The notes: generated by a model from the letters alone, not told the origin. A stretch of 64,000 nt of DNA from Nitrospirillum sp034653275 (GCF_034653275.1 NZ_JAYEES010000001.1:248001-312000), one strand, 5' to 3'; shown: positions 1-9,895, numbered from the stretch's first letter. Numbers and translations are program-made.

Positions 1-1410
1 GGTGTCCGCATGGCGGTCCAGAAAGTCCCAGTAGAGCGCGTTGAAGGGACAGGCGCGCGGGCCCACCCTGGCCTTGCGGTCGTACCGGCACCCCCGGCAA
101 TAGTCGCCCATGCGGTCGATGTAGGCCGCCCCCGAGACGTAAGGCTTGGTCGCCATCAGCCCGCCATCGGCGAACTGGCTCATGCCCAGGGTGTTGGGCA
201 GCTCCACCCATTCGAAGGCGTCGATGTAGACGCCCAGGTACCAGCGATGCACCGCCGCCGGGTCCAGCCCCGCCAGCAGGGCGAAGTTGCCGATGACCAT
301 CAGGCGCTGGATGTGGTGGGCGTAGGCGTGGCGCAGCGATTGCCCCACCGCGTACGCCAGGCAGCGCATGCCCACCTGGCCGGTCCAAAACCAGGACGGC
401 AGGGGCAGGTCGTGGCCCAGGGCGTTGCGCCCGTCATACCCCGGCATGTGGGCCCAGTAGACGCCGCGCACGTATTCGCGCCAGCCCAGGATCTGGCGGA
501 TGAACCCCTCCACCGCCGGCAGCGGCGCCGCCCCGCGCCGCCATTCCTCCTCCGCCCGCGCCACCACCTCGGCCGGCGACAGCATCTTGGTGTTGAGGGC
601 GAAGGACAGCAGGGAATGGAACAGGCGCCAGCCGCGCGCGCTCATGGCGTCCTGGTAATCACCGAAGTGCCGCAGGCCCTGCGCCAGGAAGGCGTCCAGC
701 TGCGCCAGCGCCTCGGCGCGGTTCAGGGGCCAGGGCAAGCGGTCCGCCATGGGGTCGCCGAAGCTGTCGACCCCGGCCGCCGTGATGACCCGCCACATGG
801 CGCCATGGTCGTGGCGCGGCCGGCTGTCCTCGGGCTCGGCCGGCAGGCCCGGCCAGGGCTTGCGGTTGTCGTGGTCGAAATTCCACTGACCGCCGACTGG
901 GCCGCCGTCCGGTTCCAGCAACACCCCGTGGACCCGGCGCATGTGCCGGTAGAAATGCTCCATGAGCCAGCGCCGCCGCCCCTGGAACAGGCCGGCCGCG
1001 GTATCGCGGGCGCTGAGGAAGTGGTCACTGTCCACCATGCGGGCCGATGACCCCAGCTGCCGGGCGTAGTCCGCCAACTGGCGGTCCAGCCGCCATTCGT
1101 CCGGCGCCTGGTATTCAAAGACCGTGGCGCCGTGCCGGGCGCGCAGCAGATCCAGATTGGCGGGCAGCGCCTGGCGGTTGGCGGGATCGTCGATGGCCAG
1201 GTAATCCACCCGGTGACCGGCAGCGCGCAAGTGCCGGGCGAAGTCGCGCATGGCGGCGAAGATGGCCAGGATCTTCTGGGCGTGGTGCAGGACGTAGTCC
1301 GTTTCCTGCCGCACCTCCATCAAGGTGTAGACGACGGCCTCGTCCACCTGGCGGAACCACCGGTGGCGGGGGTTGAGCTGGTCCCCCAGGATCAGGCGCA
1401 GCACCGTCAT
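1..1410 (-). CDS. phrB: 4Fe-4S bacterial cryptochrome / (6-4) photolyase-like protein, 3' end outside window
   Basis: Flavoprotein of the FeS-BCP (CryB/PhrB) clade, which binds FAD, a lumazine-type antenna and a [4Fe-4S] cluster and repairs or senses UV-damaged DNA. The reading frame opens with MTVLRLILGDQL, the usual family N-terminus, and stays open to the window edge (470 codons), so only the C-terminal tail is missing. Cysteines fall at residues 350, 438, 441 and 454, exactly the four cluster ligands numbered in Agrobacterium PhrB, with the CRGCRYD and ACPFN contexts expected. The start codon overlaps the stop of the upstream DUF2256 gene (ATGA), indicating translational coupling. Repair versus signalling function cannot be decided from sequence. 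Confidence 0.93.
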   Translation of the reverse strand, partial: MTVLRLILGDQLNPRHRWFRQVDEAVVYTLMEVRQETDYVLHHAQKILAIFAAMRDFARHLRAAGHRVDYLAIDDPANRQALPANLDLLRARHGATVFEYQAPDEWRLDRQLADYARQLGSSARMVDSDHFLSARDTAAGLFQGRRRWLMEHFYRHMRRVHGVLLEPDGGPVGGQWNFDHDNRKPWPGLPAEPEDSRPRHDHGAMWRVITAAGVDSFGDPMADRLPWPLNRAEALAQLDAFLAQGLRHFGDYQDAMSARGWRLFHSLLSFALNTKMLSPAEVVARAEEEWRRGAAPLPAVEGFIRQILGWREYVRGVYWAHMPGYDGRNALGHDLPLPSWFWTGQVGMRCLAYAVGQSLRHAYAHHIQRLMVIGNFALLAGLDPAAVHRWYLGVYIDAFEWVELPNTLGMSQFADGGLMATKPYVSGAAYIDRMGDYCRGCRYDRKARVGPRACPFNALYWDFLDRHADT

Positions 1411-1556
1411 GGGCGTCCCCGCGCCTCGCGCCGGCACCGGTCCGAGCAGTATCTGACCTCCTCCCACACCCGGGACCATTTACGCCGCCAAGCGAAGGGG
1501 CGGCCGCACTGGGCGCAGATCTTGGTGGGCAGGTCGGACTTACGCCGCATGCGCAT
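1407..1556 (-). CDS. DUF2256 zinc-ribbon-like small protein
   Basis: A 49-residue basic protein with CAQC at residues 14-17 and CSDRC at 37-41, a C-x2-C / C-x3-C arrangement that suggests one bound zinc. It matches the DUF2256 family, which is commonly encoded beside cryptochrome/photolyase genes; its biochemical role is unknown. The start is the first of two nearby ATGs (the second is at 1550), preceded by a GGGAAGCG purine stretch. The stop overlaps the start of the FeS cryptochrome by 4 bp and the upstream photolyase ends 17 bp before it, so the three genes look like one operon. It is too short for many gene callers. Confidence 0.88.
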   Translation of the reverse strand: MRMRRKSDLPTKICAQCGRPFAWRRKWSRVWEEVRYCSDRCRREARGRP

Positions 1557-1573
1557 GGCGTCGCTTCCCGGGA

Positions 1574-3097
1574 TCAGAGGTCGAGGCTGAGTTGCCCGCG
1601 CGCGGCGGGACGGGGGCGGGATCGCGGGGTCGCGGGCTTGCGCGAGCCATGGCGGTCGACCAGCGCCGGAACAGCGGCCTTGACCGCCGGCTGGGCCCTC
1701 AGGCCATGCACGCGGGCCTTGGCCGCCCGTGTCGCCGCTTCCAGGTCGACGATGGGCCAAGGGATGTCGCGCCCCACCCGCACGCCACAGCGGTCCTGCA
1801 CCTCTGGCGGCATGCGCCACGGCTCGAACAGCCAGCTGTCCGGCACCCGCCTGAGGGCGGGCAGCCAGCGGCGCACGAAGCGGCCCTGCGGATCATGGTC
1901 GCGGGCCTGTTTCAGCGGGTTGTAGACACGGGTGGTGTTCATGCCCGTGGTGCCCGACTGCATCTGCATCTGGCTCCAATGGATGCCAGGCTCATAGTCC
2001 AGGAACTGGCGGGCCAGCCACAGGCCCACGGGCCGCCAATGCAGCCACAGGGGGTAGGCCGCCACGGACACCAGCATGGCCCGCATGCGGAAGTTGATCC
2101 AACCGGTCTCACGCAGCATGGCGACGCAAGCGTCCACCAGCGGCCAGCCGGTGCGCCCCGCCACCAGCGCCTGGAAATGGGCCTCGTTCCATTCCCCTTC
2201 GCGCAAACCATCATAGCCGGGGTGCAGGTTGCGCCATTCCAGGGCGGGCTCGCTTTCCAGCTTCTGGATGAAATGGCAGTGCCAGTGCAGGCGGCTCAGG
2301 AAGGCGGCCAGGCCCTGGCGCCGGGGATCCGGCCCCTCCGGCAGGTCAGCCAGCCGGCGGCGCGTCGCCTGGACCACCTCGCGCAGGCTGAGCGCCCCCT
2401 GGGCCAGGTAGGGCGACAGCCGGGAACAGGCCGTGGGCGCGGAAAGCGGGGAGGACAGGCCGCCACGATACCGGCCGCTGCGGTCCTCCAGGAAACTGTC
2501 CAGGGCCGCCAGCCCCTGGCGCCGCCCGCCGGCCTGGCGCAAGGGCGGGTCGGCGGCGTCCAGACCCAGGTCCGCCGGACGCGGCGGCGGTTCCTCCGGC
2601 CACGGGGGTGGGGCGAAGGCCATCGCCGGCACCGGCAGGCGGGGCGCCGCCATGCGCGCCTCCCATGCCGCCTGCCAGGCGTCGCGGCTGTCCAGGCGGC
2701 GGACGACACCGAACTGGGGCACCTCATGCCACGGCACGCCCCGGTCGCGGCACCACCGGGCCACCGCCCGGTCCCGCCGGTAGGTCAGGGCGTTGCCGGT
2801 TTCCTCATGGGAATGAAGCGCCGTGAAGGGAGCGCGACGGTACAGGCGTTCCAGCACCCCCACCACCTCGCCCGTGGCGACATGCAGGGCGCCGCCGCGC
2901 CGGCCGAGCTCCGCCGCCAAGTCGCCCAGGCATTCGAGGATGAACTGGTAATGCTGGTTGGCGGCATCGGGCTGGCGCCAGAAACCGGGCTCGATCACGT
3001 AGAGGCACAGCACGGGGCCTTGCCGCGCCGCCCGATGCAGGGCGGCGTGATCGTCCAGGCGCAGGTCGCGCTTGAACCAGACGACGCTGTAGGTCAT
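1574..3097 (-). CDS. deoxyribodipyrimidine photolyase / cryptochrome family protein
   Basis: A 507-residue photolyase-superfamily protein. The N-terminal Rossmann antenna domain begins VVWFKRDLRLDDHAAL (residues about 4-160). The C-terminal FAD-binding helical domain (about 200-470) carries GWPLVDACVAMLRETGWINFRM and the HWSQMQMQSGTTGMN FAD-contact region. The chosen ATG follows a GGAGGGGAGGGGG ribosome-binding stretch; a 14-residue N-terminal extension in the same frame lacks family similarity. The protein ends in QLSLDL. It lies first in a three-gene operon with DUF2256 and the FeS cryptochrome. The expected role is light-driven pyrimidine-dimer repair; a cryptochrome-like role is possible because the exact subclass is not certain. 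Confidence 0.88.
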   Translation of the reverse strand: MTYSVVWFKRDLRLDDHAALHRAARQGPVLCLYVIEPGFWRQPDAANQHYQFILECLGDLAAELGRRGGALHVATGEVVGVLERLYRRAPFTALHSHEETGNALTYRRDRAVARWCRDRGVPWHEVPQFGVVRRLDSRDAWQAAWEARMAAPRLPVPAMAFAPPPWPEEPPPRPADLGLDAADPPLRQAGGRRQGLAALDSFLEDRSGRYRGGLSSPLSAPTACSRLSPYLAQGALSLREVVQATRRRLADLPEGPDPRRQGLAAFLSRLHWHCHFIQKLESEPALEWRNLHPGYDGLREGEWNEAHFQALVAGRTGWPLVDACVAMLRETGWINFRMRAMLVSVAAYPLWLHWRPVGLWLARQFLDYEPGIHWSQMQMQSGTTGMNTTRVYNPLKQARDHDPQGRFVRRWLPALRRVPDSWLFEPWRMPPEVQDRCGVRVGRDIPWPIVDLEAATRAAKARVHGLRAQPAVKAAVPALVDRHGSRKPATPRSRPRPAARGQLSLDL

Positions 3098-3192
3098 GGC
3101 CCCCTCCCCTCCAACCGCCACCGGCGCGGCGCCGGTCATGACTTGTACGGGGGGGAGCCCGGCGCCGGATCACCGGCGGCGGGATGTTCCGA

Positions 3193-4677
3193 TTATTGGG
3201 CCAGCACGCGGGCCGCGTCCCGGGTCTTGTCCACCATGGCCTCCACCTGCCGGATGGCGCGGCCGATGTCGGTGATGTTTTCGGTCACGGTGTCCACCGC
3301 GCCGGCTGTCTGCTGCATATTCTGGGACATTTCCAGCGTGACGGCGCCTTGCTGCTCCACCGCCGCGACGGCCGAGGTGACGTGGTCGCGCATGGCATCG
3401 ATGGAGCGGCGGATGCTTTCCAGCGCGCCGACCACCTCGCCCGCCACGGACTGCATGCCGGTGATCTCGTCCGAAATCCCCTGCGTGGCGCTGGCCGCCT
3501 GGTTGGCCAGGTTCTTCACCTCCGTGGCGACGACGGCGAAACCCTTGCCGGCCTCCCCCGCCCGCGCCGCCTCGATGGTGGCGTTCAAGGCCAGCAGGTT
3601 GATCTGGCCGGCGATCCCGCGGATGACATCCACCACCCGTTCCATGGATTGGGCGACGGCGTTGAGGCGCTCGGTCGCCGACCCGGCGGTCTCGGCCTCG
3701 GCCGCGACGCTGTCCACCGCCTGGCGGGACTGGGCCATGTTGGCCGCCAGCTCACGGGTGGACGCGGCCAGCTGCTCGGCCCCGGCGGCGATACCCTGCA
3801 CGGCGCCGGCCGTCTGGTTCGCCGCCGCGGCCACGCCCTCGGACCGGCCCACCGAGTGCTCGACGGCGGCGTCGATCTCTTTGAAGTTGCTGTCGATCAG
3901 CTGCTTGAGATCCGCCAGCATGCGCACCTGTCGGGTGATGTCGGTGGCATATTTCACCACCTTGTACGGCCGGCCGTCGGGGTCGAGGATGGGATTGTAC
4001 GAGGCCTCGATCCACACCTCGCGGCCGCCCTTGCCCATGCGCTTGAACTGCGCGGCCTGGAATTCACCCCGGCGCAGGCCGTCCCAGAACTGACGGTATT
4101 CAGCCGTGTCCCTGTAGCCCGCTTCCACGAACAGGCTATGGTGCCGGCCCTCAACCTCGGTGGCGGTATAGCCCATGGTGGCCAGGAAATTGTCGTTGGC
4201 GCGCAGGATGGTGCCGTCCAGGCTGAATTCAATGACCGCCTGCGACTTGTTGATGGCCGTGACCTGGCCTAGCAGGTCGGCGTGTTCCCGCTTCGCCGCC
4301 GTCACGTCGGTCGCGTACTTCACCACCTTGTACGGCCGGCCGGCGCGGTCGAGGATGGGGTTGTACGAGGCCTCGATCCACACCTCGCGCCCGCCTTTGC
4401 CCACGCGCTTGAACTGCGCCGCGCGGAACTCCCCCCGGCGCAAGCTGCCCCAGAACTGACGGTATTCCTGGCTGTCCCGATAGTCCGGTGCCACGAACAG
4501 GCTGTGGTGCCGGCCCTGCACCTCGGCCAGGGTGTAGCCCATGGCCTTCAGGAAGTTGTCGTTGGCGGTGAGGATGGTGCCGTCCAGGGCGAACTCGATG
4601 ATGGCCTGGGATTTGCCCAGGGCGGCCAGCGTCGCCTTCATTTCCCGAATATGCCGCGCCAGGAAAGACCGAAACAT
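3193..4677 (-). CDS. soluble PAS-PAS methyl-accepting chemotaxis protein
   Basis: A cytoplasmic chemoreceptor of 494 residues with no membrane segment. Two PAS/PAC units (residues about 15-130 and 137-252) are near-copies; both contain a GRHHSLFV box, RRGEF.AAQFKR and GGREVWIEASYNPIL, so one arose by tandem duplication. The C-terminal coiled-coil signalling domain carries the hairpin signature RAGEAGKGFAVVATEVKNLA. PAS pairs of this type usually bind haem or flavin and report redox or oxygen; which applies here is unknown. The chosen ATG has GGAG six bases upstream, whereas an upstream in-frame start would add 29 unconserved residues. No che genes lie nearby, so it presumably feeds a chemotaxis array encoded elsewhere. 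Confidence 0.9.
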   Translation of the reverse strand: MFRSFLARHIREMKATLAALGKSQAIIEFALDGTILTANDNFLKAMGYTLAEVQGRHHSLFVAPDYRDSQEYRQFWGSLRRGEFRAAQFKRVGKGGREVWIEASYNPILDRAGRPYKVVKYATDVTAAKREHADLLGQVTAINKSQAVIEFSLDGTILRANDNFLATMGYTATEVEGRHHSLFVEAGYRDTAEYRQFWDGLRRGEFQAAQFKRMGKGGREVWIEASYNPILDPDGRPYKVVKYATDITRQVRMLADLKQLIDSNFKEIDAAVEHSVGRSEGVAAAANQTAGAVQGIAAGAEQLAASTRELAANMAQSRQAVDSVAAEAETAGSATERLNAVAQSMERVVDVIRGIAGQINLLALNATIEAARAGEAGKGFAVVATEVKNLANQAASATQGISDEITGMQSVAGEVVGALESIRRSIDAMRDHVTSAVAAVEQQGAVTLEMSQNMQQTAGAVDTVTENITDIGRAIRQVEAMVDKTRDAARVLAQ

Positions 4678-4747
4678 TAACCACTCCGCGAAGTAAGGAT
4701 TCGCCCTTTCAAAGATGGTTAAAGGGCCTGCCCCGTAAAAGCGCGGC

Positions 4748-4771
4748 GCACCGCTTGAAGACAAGCGGTGC
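4748..4771 (-). other. perfect 10-bp hairpin in the leader of the PAS chemoreceptor
   Basis: GCACCGCTTG and its exact complement CAAGCGGTGC are separated by a 4-base loop, about 70 bases upstream of the chemoreceptor start. It lies in the 391-bp gap between this gene and the divergent M1 peptidase. The rest of the gap holds an AT-rich stretch (about 4800-4890) likely to contain the two promoters, and no supportable gene. A role as an operator or RNA leader element is inference. Confidence 0.35.
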
Positions 4772-5068
4772 AGGCGGCGGTTCTGGCGGGGATGTTTGTT
4801 GGACGTAAATGTAATATGAATATTATTGTATGTCTATAGGAGTTATGAAACCATTTGCGACACTCTTTACTTCTCTTGGTTAAAATTCAATGACGCCCCG
4901 CCCGGGAAGCCGGTGCAACGCATCGCCGCGGGGCTTCCCCTCTTGTGCGCAATACCTCATGATGGCAATGCCTTGATGGCTGGCGCCACACCTTGGGCAG
5001 GGGATGGTGGCGCACGGCCACCCTACCCATCCGCCCCCGTGAAACGACAGCCAAAGGTCGCCTTCTCC

Positions 5069-7168
5069 ATGGCCATGTCCTGGTTCCGCCGCACCGTGTC
5101 CATCGGGTTCGCACTGGCCGTGACGGCCGTGGGAACCAGCCGGGGCCAAGGCGCTCAAACCCCTGATACGCAGCAGGCGCCGCCACGGATCACCCAGCAG
5201 CTGGAAAAGCCCGCCGACCCCGAGCCGCCGCTGGCCACCGCCTACCGCCCGTTCGAGGCGTTCGCGCCCCTGACGCTGCCGCAGGCGGTGAACCAGTACC
5301 GGTCGGGCAGCGGCCTGCCGGGCCCCGCCTATTGGCAGAACCGCGCGGATTATGAGCTGCACGCCCGCCTGGACCTGAGCAACCCCGAGGCCCCGGCGTT
5401 GAGCGGCAGCAGCGTCATCCGCTACACCAACAACAGCCCGGACGCGCTGGACCGGCTGTGGCTGCAGCTGGACCAGAACATTTATCGCAAGGACGCGCGC
5501 GCGGCGGTGGCCGGCGGCGGCCGTCCCAGCCGGGGCAACACCGACGGCATGACCATCAAGGCGGTGGCCGTCGCGTTCCTTGATGGCAAAGGCGACGGCA
5601 AGGGCGGCGACGGCAAGGTGGTGGCCCTGCCCTTCCACGTCGACGACACGCGCCTGTGGGTCGACCTGCCCCGGCCCCTGGCGGCCAAGGGCGGCAAGCT
5701 GGCGCTGCACATCGACTATGCCTACACCATTCCCGGCACCTGGGGCGGGCGCACGGCGCACACCCCCACCCAGAACGGCGAGATTTATGAGATCGCCCAG
5801 TGGTATCCGCGCATGGCGGTCTACGACGATCTGCGCGGCTGGGACACCCTGCCCTACCTGGGGTCGGAGTTTTATCTGGAGTATGGCGACTTCGACTACA
5901 CCGTGACCGTGCCGGCCACCATGCTGGTGGCGGGCTCGGGCGAGCTGGTGAACGGGGCGGAGGTGCTGACGCCCACGCAAGTGAAGCGCCTGGACCAGGC
6001 CCGCGCCAGCGACGCCACGGTCATGATCCGCACGCCCGAGGAGGTGACCGACCCTGGGAGCCGCCCGCGCGCCACGGGAGAGATGACCTGGCATTTCCGC
6101 ATGCGGAATACCCGCGACGTGGTGTTCGCCGCCTCCAACGCCTTCGTCTGGGACGCCGCGCGCGTGAACCTGCCGGAGGACAAGCACGCCCTGGCCATGT
6201 CGGTTTACCCGGTGGAGGGCGTGGGGCCGGACAAGTGGAACCGGTCGACGGAATATCTGAAGGCCTCCATCGAGCATTTCTCCAGCCAGTGGTTCCCCTA
6301 TCCCTGGCCGGTGGCCGTGAACCTGGGCGGCCATGGCGCCGGCATGGAATACCCGGGCATGGTGTTCGACGGGTACAAGGACCAGGGCAAGAGCCTGTAC
6401 TGGATCACGGCGCACGAGATCGGCCACACGTGGTTCCCCATGATCGTCGGCTCGAACGAGCGGCGCGACGCCTGGATGGATGAAGGGTCCAACACCTTCA
6501 TCGACATCTATGCCCAGGACGCCTTCAACCACGGCGAATACGCGCCCAAGCGCGACGGAGAATACGCGCCCGGCGGCGGCAACCCGGTGGAGGAGATCCT
6601 GCCCCTGCTGACCGACGCCGCCGCCCCCAACATCATCAACGCCCCCGACGGCATGTCGGAGAAATACCGCCACCCCGTCAGCTATTTCAAACCGGCCCTG
6701 GGCCTGGTGCTGCTGCGCGAGCAGATCCTGGGGCCTGAGCGGTTCGACGCGGCCCTGCGCCGCTATATCCGCGCCTGGGCCTACAAGCACCCCTCGCCGT
6801 CCGACTTCTTCCGCGCCATGGAATCCGGCGCGGGCGAGGACCTGACCTGGTTCTGGCGCGGCTGGTACTTCAACAACTGGGCGGTCGATTTCGCCGTGCG
6901 CAAGGTCGCCTACGCCGAGGGCGGGCCGGACAAGGGCGCCCTGGTCACCGTGGCGGCCCTGGACCGCCTGGTCCTGCCCGCGACGTTGCAGGTGGACTAC
7001 GCCGACGGCAGCCAGCGCAGCCTTCGCATCCCGGTGGAAACCTGGCGCGGCCGGGCCGAGACCACCGTGCGCCTGGACGGCGGCCCCGCCATCACCCGCG
7101 TCACCATCGACCCCACCCACGCCCTGCCCGACACCAACAGGGCCAACGACGTGTGGGAGATGCGGTAG
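5069..7168 (+). CDS. exported M1 family metallopeptidase
   Basis: Zinc aminopeptidase-type protein of about 699 residues. The gluzincin site is HEIGH at residues 449-453 with the third ligand E472 in DEGSNTF (HExxH-x18-E), and the neighbouring GMEYPGMVF is the M1 substrate-binding GAMEN-like strand. The chosen start gives a signal peptide (MAMSWFRRTVSIGFALAV...), in line with periplasmic or secreted family members; an 81-residue in-frame extension upstream has no such features. The C-terminal part lacks the long helical domain of PepN, which is typical of the shorter exported M1 peptidases. It is transcribed alone, divergent from the chemoreceptor. Substrate is unknown. Confidence 0.88.
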   Translation: MAMSWFRRTVSIGFALAVTAVGTSRGQGAQTPDTQQAPPRITQQLEKPADPEPPLATAYRPFEAFAPLTLPQAVNQYRSGSGLPGPAYWQNRADYELHARLDLSNPEAPALSGSSVIRYTNNSPDALDRLWLQLDQNIYRKDARAAVAGGGRPSRGNTDGMTIKAVAVAFLDGKGDGKGGDGKVVALPFHVDDTRLWVDLPRPLAAKGGKLALHIDYAYTIPGTWGGRTAHTPTQNGEIYEIAQWYPRMAVYDDLRGWDTLPYLGSEFYLEYGDFDYTVTVPATMLVAGSGELVNGAEVLTPTQVKRLDQARASDATVMIRTPEEVTDPGSRPRATGEMTWHFRMRNTRDVVFAASNAFVWDAARVNLPEDKHALAMSVYPVEGVGPDKWNRSTEYLKASIEHFSSQWFPYPWPVAVNLGGHGAGMEYPGMVFDGYKDQGKSLYWITAHEIGHTWFPMIVGSNERRDAWMDEGSNTFIDIYAQDAFNHGEYAPKRDGEYAPGGGNPVEEILPLLTDAAAPNIINAPDGMSEKYRHPVSYFKPALGLVLLREQILGPERFDAALRRYIRAWAYKHPSPSDFFRAMESGAGEDLTWFWRGWYFNNWAVDFAVRKVAYAEGGPDKGALVTVAALDRLVLPATLQVDYADGSQRSLRIPVETWRGRAETTVRLDGGPAITRVTIDPTHALPDTNRANDVWEMR

Positions 7169-7192
7169 GGATGACAGCAGGGTGCCACCGGC

Positions 7193-9222
7193 TCAGTGAT
7201 GCCCCGCCCCGTCATGATGATGGGCGCGCGGTGTGATGGTGGGCGCCTTGCCCGGTTCCACCATCTCCACCAGTTCCATCATGCCGTTATCCTCGTGGCT
7301 GGTGTTGTGGCAGTGCATGACGATGGCGCCGGTGTAGTCCAGCGCCTGGCTGAGGAACTGCACCACCTCGCCGTAGTTGAAGCCGGTGTTGGCGTCGACG
7401 TTGGTCAAGCCGCCCGGGAAGGTGCAGTTCGTCCCCCCACCGCCGGGGCGCAATTGATCAGCACCGTGTCGCGCCAAATGGGGAAGGCGTAGTCGACCGT
7501 GCCCCGCCTCACCACCTGGAAGGAATTGGTGTGGATGTGGAACATGTGGGTGTCGGCCGCGCTCATCACCCCCCACAGGTTCGTCTGGCCCAGGGTCAGG
7601 ATGCGCTGTGGGCCGCCTTCGGCATTGAAGGGGCGGCCGTTGACCACCGAGGCGCCGCCGGCCGATTCCGCGTAGGTGCCGCTGGTGAAGCCGAACACCA
7701 CCCCCTGGGTGGGGGAGGCCGGGCGGTCGGGCGCGTCCACCAAGCTGGCGGGGGTGTACAGCCGGTTCAGCTGTGACTGGGTGGGCAAGGCGGTCGCCGT
7801 GGACCGGGACGCCGCCACCACGTTGACCGTCATCACCAGCTGGGCGTCAGGCACCACGCCGGGCTTGCACAGATCGCCGATGCCGGGTTGGCGCGCCAGC
7901 GGATCCTGCGAGGACTGCTGCCGCTTCACCACCGCGCCGGGGGCGGGCTGGACCAGCAGGTAGCGGCCGGGCTTGGCCGGCGCCTTGACCATCAGGTCCA
8001 AGCGCTGGCCGGGCGCCAGGAACAGCAGCTCGTTATTCACCACGCCCTTGCCGTCCGGCCGGGCCACCGGCGCCGTCAGGCGCAGCGGCAGATCCTCTTC
8101 CCCCGGGGACAGGGTGCGCTGCACCGGCACGCCGTCGGCCGCCAGCACATAGGCGGCGGGCGCCGTCGCCGCGTCCACGCCGGTTTGGGGCACCAGGCAC
8201 ATGGGCACCACATTACCGACCGTGGTGTTCACCACCCGCCACAGCTGCACCTCATCCGTCGTCATGGTGACAGTGGGGTTCAGCTGGCCGTTGACGGATA
8301 GTTTCTGGTTCACGTTCTTCGCCGGCTCGGGCGCCGGCTGGCCGTCGACATAGGTGCAGCGGGCGAAGGAATAGACGCTCTTGCACGTCACCCGCTGCGG
8401 GCTGGTGAGGTTGGGCGCGGATTCGATGCTCTGCAGCAGCATCACCTTTTCCGCCGCCGCCCGGACCGCGGGCAGGCTGTCGATGCCGTTCTTCTCATCC
8501 TGGATGATCAGCGCGCCGCTCATGCCGCTGGCCAGCTGCAGGGCCACCGCCCCGTGCTTGTGCGGGTGGTACCAATAGGTGCCGGCCGGGTGCTGCTCCG
8601 GTATCTTGATGCGGTAGTGGTAGTCGCCCTTCTGGCACAGGCTGGCGTCGCCGCCCGCGTCCCGCACGCACATGGCCAAGACGTCGGCCGGCGTGTCGGC
8701 CGGATAGATGGCCAGCAGCACATTGTCGCTGTCCTTCTGCGGGCTGACGTGCAGGCCGTGGGTGTGCAGGTTCAGCACGTCGAAGCCATGGGGCACGGCG
8801 TTGAACATGGTGCCGTCGCCCTCGTCCGCGTCGAACGGCAGGCCGTTGGTGAACAGGATGTCCAGCGTGTCGCCAGGATGGGCGCGGATGGTGGGGCCGG
8901 CCAACAGCTCTCCCGTCGGCAGGGCGGCACCCATGACCTGCTTGCGCGCGGTCACCGCCGCCTTCACCTCCGCCCCCTTGCGGTCGCCGAAGCTGACGAA
9001 GGCGTTGGCCTGCACCTTCAGGGGCGCGCCGTCCCCATTGGGCAGGGTGAAAATCTGCGGGAAGGCCATCAGTTGCGACACCCCGGCCACCACCGGCATG
9101 GGTGCCGGCTGAACCAGTTCCCCCGCCAGCGCGGGGCCGGCGGCCAATATCGTGGCCAGCGCCGTTAAGGCCAAGCCCCCCGAGGCCAGCGCCCGCCGGC
9201 CCGACTTCGCGATGATGGACAT
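7193..9222 (-). CDS. multicopper oxidase, exported; one frameshift as assembled
   Basis: Laccase-like copper oxidase with a signal peptide ending near PALAGELVQ. All four copper motifs are present: HTHGLHV, YWYHPHKHG, HMFHIHTNSF and the T1-site HCHNTSHEDNGMM. The last motif is in a different frame from the others. The break lies in a run of six G (coding strand, near 7435); a seventh G would restore VGGTNCTF and a protein of about 676 residues. A His-rich tail (RAHHHDGAGHH) ends it. Family members oxidise Cu(I), Mn(II) or phenolics in the periplasm. Because the halves are otherwise intact, a sequencing error is more likely than a dead gene. Confidence 0.85.
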
Positions 9223-9295
9223 GCACGTTCCCCCGTCAGCGTATCCTTTTGGGACACACTGCCCGATATGCGCGCATAGATCCAGATAACGCTAC

Positions 9296-9760
9296 TTATG
9301 CAGGCATTTTATCGGCGGCACCGGCCAGCTGCAGCGTCCGTTGATCGGGCTGGCCGCCGAAATACTTGTCCAGCGCATCCTGGAACAGGCTGTCGCAGTC
9401 GCCAGCGGCCAGATGGAACAGGGTCATGCTGGAGCGGAACTTCAGCGCGTCCACCGGGCCAAACACCGCCCGGGCGTCATGGCCCGGCAACTCGTTGACC
9501 AGGCTGGTCAGCTGGCGCAGGCGCCCACCGAGGATGGTGTGTTCCAGGTAGGCCCGCGCCTCGTCCAACGAGGCCAAGGCGTAGTGTTGCGACGTCGCAC
9601 TCTGGCCCAGCCCGGCGATCTGCGGGAAGAAGTACCACATCCAATGGCTGCGCTTATGCCCGGTGGTCAGTTCCTGGATCACCGTGTCCAACTGCGGATT
9701 CTGGGCGTCGACGAAGCGTTGCAGGTCCCAGTGCGGGCTGGCGGTGGATGGGTGGTCCAT
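9296..9760 (-). CDS. DUF1810 family protein
   Basis: A 154-residue protein matching DUF1810 over its length: FVDAQNPQLDTVIQEL at the N-terminus, then the conserved HWMWYFFPQIAGLG and SLDEARAYLEH segments and a C-terminal KYFGGQPDQRTL. The family is widespread in bacteria and has no established biochemical function. The ATG at 9760 follows GGGAGAG; upstream in-frame codons show no conservation. It stands alone between the multicopper oxidase and azoR. Confidence 0.88.
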   Translation of the reverse strand: MDHPSTASPHWDLQRFVDAQNPQLDTVIQELTTGHKRSHWMWYFFPQIAGLGQSATSQHYALASLDEARAYLEHTILGGRLRQLTSLVNELPGHDARAVFGPVDALKFRSSMTLFHLAAGDCDSLFQDALDKYFGGQPDQRTLQLAGAADKMPA

Positions 9761-9895
9761 GGCTCTCCCTTCCCTTATTCCCACGGCGGCCGGAGCAGCA
9801 TACACCGCCGGCACAAAAGAAAACCGGCGCCCCTGAGGATCAGGGACGCCGGCTTCCAACCGCCAACGGGGAAATTTGTTCAGAAACCGTGGGTG

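Noticed and set aside
10..1050. Long plus-strand frame opposite the FeS cryptochrome
   Set aside because: It is the antisense shadow of a gene with conserved cofactor cysteines; its own translation is low-complexity Ala/Gly/Arg/Pro without family features.
1592..4093. 833-residue plus-strand frame
   Set aside because: It runs antisense across the photolyase and chemoreceptor genes, which have clear domains. High GC keeps antisense frames open.
4844..4882. 12-codon frame (MKPFATLFTSLG) behind AGGAG
   Set aside because: The ribosome site is only two bases from the ATG and there is no conservation or downstream attenuator to support a leader peptide.
4880..7120. 746-residue minus-strand frame over the M1 peptidase
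   Set aside because: Antisense shadow; the plus strand has the zinc site and signal peptide.
7193..7576. Separate small copper protein gene
   Set aside because: It is the out-of-frame C-terminus of the multicopper oxidase, carrying its T1 copper motif.
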